From: Zancudomyces culisetae
Lineage: Eukaryota; Kickxellomycota; Harpellomycetes; Harpellales; Legeriomycetaceae
Assembly (NCBI GenBank): GCA_001969505.1
Contig: LSSK01000027.1
Coordinates: 1 to 43,935 of the forward strand
DNA: 43,935 nucleotides
Direction: 5' to 3'
Shown: piece by piece, positions 11,375 through 23,640 of the stretch
Position numbering within the stretch: position 1 is the first letter of the stretch
Layout of the letters: each line of letters opens with the position of its first letter
Notes under the pieces: generated by a model
What the model was told of the DNA's origin: nothing
The model's database searches: none
What the model saw: the letters and a program-made list of their open reading frames with translations, nothing else
Position numbers and translations under genes: made by a program

Positions 11375-14300
11375 ATGAAGGAGCAAAAAAATCTCTTGGA
11401 CGATATAGAGGAATTAAAGGGATTCCTAGAAACTGAAAAAAGTAAAGGAAATGGAGAGAAATACATGGTAACACAAGAAGATTTACAAGAGTTTACGCAC
11501 GAAAAAAGGGATGAAGAAAGAGCTGAAAAAAAAGATGGGGGATATTATGAAGAAGACGAAGACGAAGGTGATAATGAAGAGGAGGCATTGGGGCTGAGAT
11601 TAGGTCTGGACTACGGGCTGGGGTCGGATATTGGGACAGAGCTAGGGATGGGTCTCGAATATTTTGATGAGCAAGATAGCGAAACTGGAAGCGAAGGCGA
11701 AAGCGAGGCCGAGGCCGAGGGTAAAAGTAGTGGAGAGCAAGAGAAACGAGAACAGCTTTCAAGTATGATTGGGGATTCGAATCATATTCAAAACGATGGA
11801 AACAGGTTTGCAAGCCCCAACAATAAAAGTGGTGGGAAAAGACAGGCAAAGCGTCAAGAGACTGAGATTAGAGATATGATAATGGATGCTAAAAATGCAG
11901 TTGCGGAGCTATTGATGGGATCAGCCGATTGGCAGGAGGGAATAGAAAGTAGAATTGAGGAGAAAATTAACGAAAAGAAAAAGGAGGAGGAGGAGGAGGA
12001 GGATATCTCGGATGATGAAGATAGTTCAGAAGGAGAGCACGAAGAGGAAGAAGAAGAGGAAGAAGAGGAAGAAGAGGAAGGTGAAGGTGAAGATGAAGGT
12101 GAGGAGAAAATTAGATTTCGTACCAACAACGAATATCTTGATGAAAGCGAAGAAATATATGAAGAAGACGAAGGAGACGTTGGTAAGGGACGACAACGAT
12201 ATAACACAAGATCCGGATCTAAAGGTAACTATAATTTATATAGTGAGTCTTTTTTTTGGCAATGCTTTGTCTATATGTGGTTAATATTGAAATGAACGAA
12301 CTTTAATGAAATGTCTGTGAATGAAAACTAGGGCCCGAGAAAAGTATGCACCACGTAAAAAAAAACAAAACAGGACCGGCGCTGGATACAGGTACAGGTA
12401 CAGGTACGGGTACGGGTACGGGTACAGATACAGATATGGATATGGATTCGGATGCGGTTTCAGATGTGGTCTCGGATATGGATATGGACATGGATTTGGC
12501 TTTAGATATTACGGATGATTCAGATTTGGACTATAAAATGAATACTGACGATGAAGAAAGGGTTAGTGAGGAGGAGATAATACCTGAAGTCAAGAGAGGT
12601 GGGGTTTCAGGAGAAAAGAGAAGAAATGATATAGGGAGGGGATCAAAACTAGGGTTTGATAACGAAGACAGTATATTTTTGCAGCTGTATGGAGATGATG
12701 AGGATGAGGATGAAGAGGATATTTCGGAAAGTGATGTGGATATATTGGAGGAGAGGTTTAGAGATAGTGTGAAAGACATTACAGGAATAGGACGTCGAAA
12801 AAAGAAAAAAATAAAGCCAGGTAGAAAAAGAGGAAAACACAGAGAATATCGAGATGAAGAGGGGGAGGGGGACGGGGAAGGGGAAGATGATGAAAGTGAG
12901 GGAGGAGGTAGGAGGAAAGGGAGAAAACGAGGAGCAAACAGGAAAAAGTTAGGGCCAGAGATTCAAGAGTTATTGGGAACGGCAAACATGCATTATGCCA
13001 ACCGAGAAGGCGAAAAGGCAATTCCTTTGCTGCAAGAAGTAATCCGTATAGACCCGGGGGTGGCACAAGCATGGCACACATTGGCACTGATTCAAGAGGA
13101 ACAGGGGAATAGAGATCGGGCACTAAAGTTATACCAAATGTCAGCACACTTGGCGCCACGAGACAAGAAGTTGTGGAAAGGACTTGCTGGGATGTGGAGA
13201 AACAAAATGAACAAGATGCGAGAAATTCTTGAGGCACGATGTGGGTACGAAAAAACAGAGAGGATGATTACTGGAATCGAAGAGAGCGACGACAATGTAG
13301 TAATGGAGACAGTAAGGCAATATGAAAATGCACGAGATCAGCTAATATACAGTCTGGGGAAGGCTATAATGATTGATCGGGAGGATGAAGGGTTGTTATA
13401 TGAGCGATTAGCAGCGTTAAGAGAGACACAGAATTACAAAGGTATGCTGCTGTGTTATGGAGGACTGTTAGAACTCCCAAAAGAACAAGCAAATATGGAT
13501 CTTGTGCGAGAAGCAGTAGATATGGCCATCGACGAGTTAAGCGAAACGGGAGCTGCGGTGCGGTGGTTATCATTGGCACTGAAAGTTAGATACAATGAAA
13601 AGTATTTGGGAACGAAAAGTGAAAGGGAAAAGGAAGGGAAAACAAAAGGAGGGAGAAGGAGACCACGACGGCGCAGTGGTTTGCAGAGTGATGTTAATAT
13701 AAAAATGCAGCAGATGGAGTATAAAGATTTGTATAGACTTGTGGATCTGCGGATCAAGCGAAGCGAGTACGAGCAAGGAATATTAGAACTCAAAAAGGGG
13801 GTGAGGTTGCTATTAGGATATGCACAGGAACCCAAAGACAATCAAGAAGCATCTATTTTGGGGAATAAAAGCGATAGAAAGGGGAGTGTCGAGAATAAAT
13901 GGGAGGGGCGGGAGCTTGGTGATACAATGGATCGAGAATTTAAGCCTGCAAGGGGGGATGACGGGGAAAATAGAGATTTATTGGAGCCAGAGCTACGAAT
14001 AAAGCTGGGACAATGTCGTTTAATGTTGGGTCAGCTGCAGAGTGCAAAGCAACATTTCAGATTGGGATTTGATAGGATTGATTTGCAACAATTACAGGAT
14101 GAAAAAGAAACTGACTCACAATTCCACCAAGCACAGCCTCAATCTCAGGGATTATTAACAACAGGAAAAGTTGTGGATATATATTTTGGAGTAGCAACAT
14201 GCTACAAACTCAAGGGTATAACCGATGAGAGTCTGAGCTTGTATATAAAATTGTTAAAATGGCTTGAGGTCAAGTTGGACTCCATATCAAAACCAAAACC

Positions 14301-17300
14301 CAATAAAAACAAAGACGAAAACGAAAACGAAAACGAGAAGGAGAACAAAGATGAAGAACAACATCAAAAGGAGGAAATTGAGGATTCTATTTGCGTGACC
14401 AAGGCTCAGATAGCTCTATGCTACAAGGAAATGGGCAATCTTGAAGATGCCATACAGTATGCACAGGAAGCCGTCAATAAGGATTCACAGGAGATTCCAA
14501 TGCGAGTAGTTTTATCAGAAATGTATGAACAGAGAGGTGATATAGAACGAGCAGTGTCGATGTTTTCAGAAATTGAAAATATCATCAAGAGAAATAAGGA
14601 ACAGCAGCGTGAAGAAATGGAAGACCTACAAACTACACAAAATGATACGAACGCTAATGCTAATGCTAATGAAGGGGATGTTGAGAAAAGAGGGTTTGAT
14701 GAATGGCTTATCAAAAAATCCACACCCACACTCAGACCATTTTCAAGACCCAAGTCAAAAGCAATTCCAGGATCATATAATGATGGTGATGATTATACAA
14801 CCGATACATTCCACCGGGACGGGCACGATACACTAGTGCGAGTAAAGAGTTACAAACATGGAATAATTGCTCGCGAAAGAAACAGGGCTGTTCGAGAATA
14901 CTACATGCAACAATTAAACAGTAACCGTGAATGTAAGCTGGCATTTAAAAAACTCAGTTTAATTAATAAACGCATGGGGCAGTTGGACCAACAAGCCAAA
15001 AACGCAAACTCAAACAAGAATAAAAATACAGATACTAGTGATTTGCTATTGGCGATCAACAGAAAAAAGCGAGCCTTGTTGATGGAATATAATAAAACGG
15101 CTCGAATTCCCTTCAACGAATGGCGGAGATTTGACTATTTTTACAACCACAACCAACAAAAACTCAGCCTGATTAATCTTATTTATGGAATGNNNNNNNN
15201 NNNNNNNNNNNNNNNNNNNNNNNNNNNNNNNNNNNNNNNNNNNNNNNNNNNNNNNNNNNNNNNNNNNNNNNNNNNNNNNNNNNNNNNNNNNNNNNNNNNN
15301 NNNNNNNNNNNNNNNNNNNNNNNNNNNNNNNNNNNNNNNNNNNNNNNNNNNNNNNNNNNNNNNNNNNNNNNNNNNNNNNNNNNNNNNNNNNNNNNNNNNN
15401 NNNNNNNNNNNNNNNNNNNNNNNNNNNNNNNNNNNNNNNNNNNNNNNNNNNNNNNNNNNNNNNNNNNNNNNNNNNNNNNNNNNNNNNNNNNNNNNNNNNN
15501 NNNNNNNNNNNNNNNNNNNNNNNNNNNNNNNNNNNNNNNNNNNNNNNNNNNNNNNNNNNNNNNNNNNNNNNNNNNNNNNNNNNNNNNNNNNNNNNNNNNN
15601 NNNNNNNNNNNNNNNNNNNNNNNNNNNNNNNNNNNNNNNNNNNNNNNNNNNNNNNNNNNNNNNNNNNNNNNNNNNNNNNNNNNNNNNNNNNNNNNNNNNN
15701 NNNNNNNNNNNNNNNNNNNNNNNNNNNNNNNNNNNNNNNNNNNNNNNNNNNNNNNNNNNNNNNNNNNNNNNNNNNNNNNNNNNNNNNNNNNNNNNNNNNN
15801 NNNNNNNNNNNNNNNNNNNNNNNNNNNNNNNNNNNNNNNNNNNNNNNCACCACCACCACCACCAGCTGGATCCAAATCAAAAGGTCTTGATGATGATGGT
15901 ACACATAACAAGAATATGGATGTGGATGCGGATGCGGATGCGGATACAAATACTAAAGTTGATAAAAGCGATACTGACTTTGTACTTAGCAAAGAATATT
16001 TTGAAGATTATGATAATGATCTTGAAAATATCAACGAAAAACGGTTGGATGAACTGAAAAGCCGGTTGTTTCCCAATCTGGTCAAAAAAAAACGATCAGG
16101 TTATGTGGCCAGTGACAAAGCCACCTTGAACACAGAGCACCAAAATATGGATGATGGTGTTGATACTACAGAGCGAATGTCAGTTGACCCAATAGCAAAT
16201 GATAGTACTAGTACTAGTACAAGTACAAGTACAAGAAAGGACGGGCAGGGAGAAATGGCTAGTAGATCGATATTAAATAAAACAAAAGTAGCCTATGAGT
16301 TCCGTGGATTTCGATACGATACGTGGAAATCAATGTTTTATCAATATGCAATTAATCTGTCCGAGCTGGGCCATGTTAAGGAAGCCATTTTGATGTTGGA
16401 AACAGTCTCGAAAAGTCTTGTTTTCCGAGCAAGACCTGAGTACTATGCGTCCATCAGATTACTGATGTTGAGTGTGTCTATATATGGTTACCACTATTAC
16501 AGCAATGCAACTTCTTATCGTTCCCGAGGTGGTAAAGATATTTCGTATTTTTCTACTGCTGATACTGGTATTGGCACTGGTACTGGTATTGGTACTGGTA
16601 TTGGTACTGGTACTGGTCGAATTATCAACACGGCGAATTCCACCAACTACCGAAGAAACCGTAATAAAGTCACTGCACGCCATCTACCCAGGGATAAATA
16701 TGTATTAACCACGTACAAACTGATTCAGTGGATCATTTCATCATTCAATATGCACTTCACTCACGACCACAAGTTTATGAATGCAGTCTCTTTCCCCTTC
16801 CTTTATAAACTGTTCAGTTCGCTCTTTGTACTGGACACAAGTCACATGGTTGTATTTGCTAGTACATCCTCATTCAAGTTTATTAAGCGCCATTTCCTTT
16901 CTACAAACCCTTCAAACCCCGCCAAAACTCCTTATACCAACCATATGACCCTTAGACTCTTGTATATTATTCGTGGACATCTTTTCTTGCTTTCCAGGTC
17001 TTACAAATTAGCCATTACACAGTATCTCGAAGCACTTAATGTTTCCATCCCTTCAAAGAATGCTAAAAGTGAAAACAGCAGTAGCGATCAAGCCCAGGAG
17101 CAACTTTTGTCACCCACAAGTGATGCCTCACTATATCTACTACTTTGTTCATGCTTTTCTCAACTTACAACAAGCAGAAGCACTTCCAATCGGTATAAAC
17201 ACTCCAGCCTTGCAATTTACTACATTTACAAATATGCCAAAATACGAAATACTTCTTCTACCAACGAACCTCAAAATGTCTCAATTGCAAATACAAGTAA

Positions 17301-17544
17301 ATCCACCACCTGGATTACCTCCCAGGAAGTGGCCTACAATCTAGCCAGAACATTCCACGCACTTGATCTTCTATACCTCGCCGTGCCCCACTATTCACAT
17401 GTGCTGCTCCTTTCGTCAACCGACCCGTCTTCATCATCCAAATCGTTTGTGCGTCTAGCAGCATACAATCTTGCTCAGTTGTATTGTTCATCTGGTTCGT
17501 TCCTTCTGGCACATGCCATTTACGCCAAGTATCTTTCCATTTAA
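11375..17544 (+). CDS. TFIIIC TPR subunit (Tfc4/Sfc4-like, tau131), two exons, with assembly gap
   Basis: Subunit of RNA polymerase III factor TFIIIC that bridges promoter-bound TFIIIC to TFIIIB. Exon 1 is 11375-12224 and exon 2 is 12332-17544, with a GTAACT donor and CTAG acceptor and matching phase. The total is 2020 codons including the 655-base N run. Residues 1-490 are extremely acidic and low-complexity (poly-Glu, Asp/Met, Gly/Thr repeats). TPR units begin at about residue 492 (LLGTANMHYANREGEKAIPL, AWHTLALIQEEQGNRDRALK) and recur before the gap (LGQCRLMLGQLQSAKQHFRL, CYKEMGNLEDAIQYAQEAV). After the gap they resume (YAINLSELGHVKEAILMLE) and run to the C-terminus (YNLAQLYCSSGSFLLAHAIY). 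The reading frame continues across the gap if its length is taken literally. At about twice the length of S. cerevisiae Tfc4, the protein is expanded by acidic and Asn/Lys-rich linkers. Confidence 0.9.
12384..12500 (+). repeat. Coding hexamer repeats in the TFIIIC gene
   Basis: Tandem GGTACA/GGTACG units grade into GATATGGATATG-like units, encoding a Gly-Thr ladder followed by Asp-Thr/Asp-Met/Ser-Asp. Period six keeps the frame, so copy-number change would alter length without a frameshift. Confidence 0.85.
15193..15847. other. Assembly gap (run of N) inside the TFIIIC gene
   Basis: 655 undetermined bases. The sequence restarts with a CAC trinucleotide repeat (15848-15862), so low-complexity repeats probably caused the break. 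Up to ~218 residues of the TPR protein are missing from view. Confidence 0.99.
16563..16617 (+). repeat. Coding Gly-Thr/Gly-Ile repeat in the TFIIIC gene
   Basis: Imperfect tandem GGTACT/GGTATT hexamers give alternating Gly-Thr and Gly-Ile residues. A similar AGTACT-type Ser-Thr run is at 16204-16235. Both lie in linkers between TPR blocks. Confidence 0.8.
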
Positions 17545-17608
17545 TTCAAACTACAAACTTTATTACAATAGAAAATTAATATAAAAAATGATGAGGAACC
17601 TATTTTTT

Positions 17609-17659
17609 CTCTTTTCTTTTCTTTTCTTTTCTTTTCTAATCTAATCTAATCTAATCTAA
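17609..17659. repeat. Two adjacent pentamer microsatellites
   Basis: A TTTTC array (17609-17636) runs directly into a TCTAA array (17635-17659), in the 137-base space between the convergent TFIIIC and YEATS genes. Confidence 0.85.
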
Positions 17660-17681
17660 CAAAATCTATTTAATTAACTCT

Positions 17682-20430
17682 TCAACCACACATAATCCAC
17701 TTGTCTAGATCAATAAACTTGTATTTGGCTGTCTTTGCTCGATAATATCTATATTCCATCTCGTCCATTACCAGCCCTGTGATGTCCAGTTCATCCTCTT
17801 GGATATCTATTTCGTCATTGTTTTTTACCACTACTACTGGTTCACCATGTCTCAGTTGTCCATTTCTGTCTCCAAAACTACCACTATTGGAATTCTTTTG
17901 TTTATTCAGCAATTCAGTATACCAATTTCCAGATATTTCCTTTTCCTTTTCCTCTTCCTTTTCCTTTTTTTCTCTTTCTTTTTCTTTTTCTTTCTCCTTT
18001 TCTCTCTCTATTTCTATTTCTACTTCTTTTTCTTGATCTCGTTCCTCATAATTATTTTGCATATTTTGCACATTTTGCACCTGGCCACTCTTGCTTCCAT
18101 TAGGTTTATTTGCCTTTCCAACCTTCTGGTTTTCCCTTTTCAGTATCTCCAGATCAATCGGTTGTTCACTCTTCCCACTAATTACAATACAGGCTTCGTC
18201 TTCAGCCACCGCAAATGGGTCTGCCTTCTTGGTATTTGCACTTGGATACTCCAACTTCAACATATGCACCAATCTGATCGGCTTGTTCCGCGCATCCTTG
18301 AAATATATCTCTACACCCACCGGAAACTCCCCCCATCCATACCGCTCAATCTCATACGGTGCCTGCCGAATTTCCACCTCATCCCTGGGCTTGTAGCTCG
18401 GATGCAGCTTGTATTTTATTTTTCTAATGTATTTAGGCATTCTAACTGCATCCCGCGTCGCTTCCTTGACATACATTTTCCACCGATGTGTACACTCCTC
18501 TCTGCCACTGGTTCTCTGGTTTACTGGAATGTACTGGCTTGAATTTCCCATAATCACACGATGTATTACATGGAATCGACTCTCCTTGTACACTTTTCCT
18601 TTTTCTTCGTCCTCCCTTACACTTGACCCCACATACTCATCGGATTCATTTTGCTCAAACTTTACGCTTGCTCTTTGCAACTTTATCCTCTTTGTTCCAA
18701 ATTCTTCCTCATCCTCTTCTTTAATCCGTTGAACTCTCTTTCTACCCGGCTTTCTTCGCTTTTTCTTTTTCCTCTTCTATTTGGATTTTGTTTGAAATTA
18801 TTTTACTTTACTCTCTCTCTCTCTGTTCTCTATCCCATATACTCTATTAATATCTATCCTTACTTTTTCTATTATGTCCACAATGCCTTCTACCTCCTTT
18901 TTCTTTATTCCCCTTCCTTCTAAATACCTGTTTATTCATTTTATTATTTATTTATTAGTTGTCGATATTTGTTTACACTCTCAAAAATACAAAATAAAAC
19001 AAAAATACAAGGTTGTGTAGCTCAAACACATTCTACACACTTTAAATCATCCCATCTCTTATCGGCTAGCCCTAATAATAACGTAACGCTTACATTTTCA
19101 GATACTTGGCTTTTTCTTCTTCTATATCCTCATATTTACTCGACTCCCCAACCCCTTTCCCTATATTTACATTTACACCCCTTCCTCCATAGTAACTCTC
19201 ACTGTTAAATCTCAGTCCGTGATTCTATTTAGATTATTGGTTGTATTCGTTTTTAGTATATCAAAAATCCACTTTTTATCTCGAAAGCTTTATTGCATGG
19301 TATTTATACATATTATAACTAGTCGCAATTATATAGCCGTATACATTAGTATAATCGTATTTTTATTACATTACTTCATATATTCCGCATTCATTTATCA
19401 CCTCCTGTTTATCGTTGTATTTTACTCCATGAACCTTGTCGCTGTGCTTCATAAAGTCTTCTATGTCACCGAAATCTTCCTTGTAGCAACGATTACAGCG
19501 GACCCTATACATATTAGCACAGTTAATTTAATATAGAAATAAGAACACCTTTTTTTTCTTCTCAAAGCATAAATATGATCTTGTTTAATCCCAATGTAAT
19601 ATTATTTCAATATCCAACCCTTCTCCCTCTTCCTCTTCAACATCCCCATTACCATCCCCATTACCATTCCCATCTTCGTCCTATTTCCCCTCTTTTTCTC
19701 CCTTTACTTACTCTACTCTTTCTCCAGTATCGTCCTCAAATACATATAATTTTCCGCTTTTGCTCTCCACAGGTTTGCTCAATTGCACTTCACTCACACC
19801 CTCGTCTTTGTTCTCGTCTTCGTCTTCATCTTCGTCTTTTATTATTATCTTTTTTTTACTTTTGACAGGTTTTGTGCTACCTCCATCACCAACTCCATTT
19901 CTCAGGTATTCAAAAACACCCATTCCAGTACTATCGTAATTCCCATAACTAGTATCCCCAACATATCCACCTTTTTTTCCGCTTTCAAAGCTGCTACCAC
20001 CCGTCGGATAATATCCGTTCTCTTCTTCCTCGTCTTCTAGGCTCTCGTCCTCGCTATCTTCAAAACTATCTTGTTCACCATCGCTGGTATCTTCTCTATT
20101 CATAGAACTTTCAATAATTTCCAGGATCGTCTTTGCTTGTTCAATACTTTTTTGAATCGTTTTAATTTCTTTCTCCTTTATTTCTCGCTCTCTTTCAAAC
20201 TCTTTTTTTATAATCCACCGAATCTTCTCCATTCTCTCCAATTCTATTCAGCATAATTATCGGCTCAGTTAGCGCAAATATTTATACACCTCCATAAATC
20301 CCTACCCCTACCCACCCCTCATTTCGTACGCACTATGTAGCTAAAACGATTCATAATAAACCCTAACGTTTGCTAACTTACCCTCTGCCCCGCCTTTTCC
20401 TATAGTGTTGTAGCTTTCTTTTCCATACAT
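17682..20430 (-). CDS. YEATS2-like histone acyl-lysine reader, six exons
   Basis: Reconstructed as exons 20430-20382, 20243-19712, 19504-19375, 19224-19094, 18927-18864 and 18776-17682: 2001 bases, 666 residues, phases agreeing at every join. Order of domains: N-terminal coiled coil (RMEKIRWIIKKEFERE, KEKEIKTIQKSIEQAK), a long acidic stretch, and a C2H2-like element CNRCYKEDFGDIEDFMKHSDKVHG followed by a CGI motif, completed only by splicing exons 2 and 3. Then come a Lys/Arg-rich nuclear signal (303-315), the YEATS domain (about 370-480; MGNSSQYIPVNQR, ECTHRWKMYV) and a Glu/Lys coiled coil. Reader residues are kept: H427, S429, Y430 and GWGEF with W450; the 20-residue Y-W spacing equals that of human YEATS2 Y262/W282. 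Likely acts in chromatin, reading acetyl- or other acyl-lysine on histone H3. The complex it belongs to in this fungus is unknown. Introns 1-3 and 5 rest on phase and family order, not transcripts. Confidence 0.82.
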
Positions 20431-21009
20431 TTTGGGGTTTTTTGCTCTTGCATAATTCTAATATTTTCCACTATGCTTCCTATCAACTCAATTTGTGGCT
20501 TTATTGTATCTGTCCTTTTCTACACGACCACCTCTCTCAGATAGCCTGCTTTTAAAAGGTAACCTTTTCTCTTGACTTTTATGAACACAATTTTTAAAAA
20601 AAAATATAAAAAAAATCGAATGGTTATTAGATGAGAAACTACAACACGTTTACTAAATCGATTATTACCCTGAAAAAAATTTTCACGCATTTGGTGGTCC
20701 TAATTTGCGTGTTTTTAAACCACGTAAAATTACCGAATGAAATGTGTTTGTTTAATGAGAGAATTTTATTTTGTTTCGCATTAAACTCGAATAAAGGCTA
20801 AATTACTAGGATAATCAGCAAATAATGTTGGTAATAGATAAGAGAATAACAGATGGATTTGTTCCTTATTAAAATCTTCTTGTCACTCGTTACGTTAGAT
20901 ACTTGTATTCAATGCGATTCCACCCCTCGCATCTCCCACATCCTACCTACGGTAAAGCACTGTGCAGTATGTATTGTGCATTGTGCATTGAACATTGTGC
21001 ATTACAATT
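20431..21009. other. Intergenic: YEATS2-like promoter and 3' flank of GTP cyclohydrolase gene
   Basis: AT-rich spacer between two minus-strand genes. Several near-copies of a GTGCATT element occur at 20971-21004 (palindrome-like ATTGTGCATTG). I see no gene here. Confidence 0.55.
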
Positions 21010-22457
21010 CTATCTCCTCGCAGATAGTGTCAAAAATTCCTCTCGGGTCTTTGAATCACTCCTAAACCTTCCCAACATATAACTGGTTGTGGTGATACTT
21101 TCAGGCTTCTGCACACCTCTCATTGCCATACATTCATGCCTATTTTTGTTACAATGATACATTATATTTCGCTTAGTCTTGTCTCTCCCCCTTTTTTTGT
21201 CTGTACTTACTTTGCTTCTATTAATACAGCCACTCCTTGTGGTTTGAGCATCTCGCTCAACGCTATGGCAATTTGCTTCGTAAGTCTTTCCTGTACTTGA
21301 AGTCTTCTTGAAAACATATCAGCTACTCTTGCCAATTTACTCAAGCCCAAAACACTTCTATTTGGAATGTACCCTATCGATATCTATTTGTAGTAGCGAA
21401 AAGTATACATATATTTAATCTCTCGTTTGCTATAACCTGCCCAGTTCTTTTGTATTTTCAATCATTGTCTAGTTTTTCACTGCAGTTTTGTCTTGCACCA
21501 TCTCTACTCTCTCTCCTCGCCGTTAATCAGCAGCAAATCTCCGCGTTTTAGTAAAAATGACAAAATGAAATCTCAGTTGGAAAAACTTACGTTACAGGAA
21601 AACGGCACCAGGTGGTGTTCACATAGCGAAAATGTTCTTATATCTCTCACTATAACCATCTCCTCGTGATCTAAAACATAATTTATATACCATGCGTTAG
21701 CCCACGCCCACTTATGAATACATGCTCGTCTGCAGATAAACGCATTTTTGTATGTTACTATCCATTACCTTCTTCGAATATTGCCTCATTAATCACAGCT
21801 ATCATTTATAAACATAAAAATGGGTATTTTGAGATTGGGTAGACCTAATATACTTGATATAATATATATACATTAAAAACTCTAGTAGTTACAAAATAGA
21901 TGCTTTACATGATAAACTTTCTTCATATCCCTTTGTGAAGAATAACAGCGCTTTGGCATATCTTTCCGGAGTCTTCAGAATTCCTTGTCTATCCACGTCC
22001 TCTCCAATACACTCCAGAATAACCTTTACTGCTCCTGCCATTCGCTTTATTCTTTGTTCTTTCTCTTGTTCAGTTTCATTTATTCTATCACGTGCCCCCA
22101 AGCCTGTTAATGTATTTAATCATTCACTGTTGAATTACTTATTAAAAAAATAACGCTTTGAGTGTAAAAAAGAGATAGTAGAAACGATGCAGGCATTAGA
22201 AATGCTACAATATTCGCTCTTTGGGGCTAAACATTTATGTTCAGTATAGAAAAATACTTACTTGGCCAACTCAGACCGTCCTCTTCTACCGCTGGACTTT
22301 CGTATATACTGATTTGTTTACTCTGCTCCTTTTTTTTTGCTAAAAAGATATTGGGTGATTGCACTCTCGTTGTAGCCACTGAAGGCTCTAGCTTCAGCAT
22401 ACGAAGGTTATCAGCAACATCCTGCTTTATTGAATCAAATTCGCCTTTTTGCTCCAT
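21010..22457 (-). CDS. FOL2: GTP cyclohydrolase I, multi-exon, one junction unresolved
   Basis: First enzyme of folate/pterin synthesis: GTP to 7,8-dihydroneopterin triphosphate plus formate, zinc-dependent, a toroidal decamer in the cytosol. Exons: 22457-22262, 22103-21909, 21798-21769, 21670-21596, 21373-21211 and 21139-21010. Visible family blocks: EEDGLSWPS (fungal N-terminus), [126 protein letters not shown] and KTREEFLTL. The zinc ligands (Cys and His of LCEHH, Cys of HECM) are present. Joining exon 4 to exon 5 is in phase but skips about five residues expected between VPF-x and YIP (family: GKVHIG). Either a microexon lies in 21595-21374 or the core is altered. The start is the first in-frame ATG. 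The frame is open further upstream to 22595 behind a TTAG acceptor, so an extra 5' exon is possible. Confidence 0.88.
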
Positions 22458-23640
22458 TTTCAGATCACACTTTGTTTTATATGTATCCACGGGTACTATC
22501 TGCTGTTTATATATTTTTGATTTGTATATCCCTTGTTTCAGCCCTTCTGAAGTCGTGTTATCCCTTTTTCCCACTCTCCAGTTTACCAAGCTTGCCTAAG
22601 TGTTTTGTACGATTTTGAGGCAAAAAAAATTTTTTTTTAAACTTTAACAACAGCTTATTGTGATTTGGCCGGAACTAACATCCTAGCGTGTTTTTGAAAT
22701 ATCCCATAAATAAAAAAAACATGCAATTGTATTACATAATAATTGTAAGCCACCACTTGAGACAACAAATCTTTTGACTGCTGCCGAGAAAAATGGGGGC
22801 AGATAAGTTTCCTATCTCTAATAAATATTTTTGCTTTTCACACCCGGTCCATCGGCTAGAGTAGTATACTAAGTTCCTTCGTTGTAATGTTCTACCTTCA
22901 CTGCCCATTCAAATCAACTTAGGATCCACAAATATTTTTGATCATTTGCTTTTGTTAGAGTTATCACCCACCCCCTAATTTTTTTTAGAAAAAGACGGGG
23001 GAGGGGTGGGTGGGCTCTGTTTGTAAACCAAAAATAACCTGTTAATACTTGTCCATCGTCTCCAATACATTATCGATTTACTCTGTTAAATCAAGTCCAA
23101 AAAGAAAAAAATGACCAATGCATTTTCAGTACTCAGTCACCGGAATACACAAGTCAAGTTTGACTTGAAACACAGAAAAAACAAACCACCCGTATCCATT
23201 AATCATATTTACACCACTTTCCCACGATTATTCATGAGATACAGAAATGGTACCAATGTGATTATTAATATGAATATAAATCCTTCAACAATTCAGAACA
23301 AAATCTTTGCCTTTTTTTTCCCTTTTCTGTAATTAGTCAAAATATTCATGGCCTTCAATGTATGATCAAAAGACTATTGTCAATCCACCCTGTAGTTATA
23401 AAGCTAACCCTGTAAACTAAGCATAGGAAATATGAAACATCTTTTCTTTTCAGAAAGTTTAGCCTCATTGACTCGAGGATAGATAAATTAAAGTAATTCT
23501 AATATAGTTGACATCTTTTCCTTAAATAATCACGCTAATAAAGTAAAACTTTATATAAAAATTACGTCTTTCAAAATATTTGAAAAAGGGGTAAAGAAAA
23601 AAAGGAAATAACAATTGAGAGAATTCTTGACTGACTCAAA
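22458..23640. other. Intergenic with one doubtful small open frame
   Basis: Holds the GTP cyclohydrolase promoter and the 3' flank of the threonine aldolase gene. An ATG frame of 73 codons at 23111-23332 (plus; MTNAFSVLSHRNTQVKFDL...) has a good A-rich leader, but no domain or homologue that I recognise and a hydrophobic tail rich in Phe. It is not called as a gene. It could be the first exon of something not otherwise visible. Confidence 0.45.

Noticed and set aside
11854-12295. Minus-strand poly-Ser frame and plus-strand poly-Arg/Lys frame
   Set aside because: Alternative readings of the GAA/GAG repeat that encodes the acidic arm of the TFIIIC subunit.
15179-16057. Three frames of 256-290 codons across the N run
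   Set aside because: They are open only because the gap has no stop codons.
17799-18542. 247-codon plus-strand frame
   Set aside because: Antisense of the YEATS2-like last exon; low-complexity Phe/Leu run mirrors the Glu/Lys coiled coil.
19593-19680. Acidic Asp/Glu/Gly-Asn frame that could follow exon 2 of the YEATS2-like gene
   Set aside because: Splicing to it would need a 31- to 36-base intron and the phase of the GTAAGT donor does not fit; the longer intron to the CNRC exon restores the family motif in phase, so this stretch is taken as repeat-rich intron.
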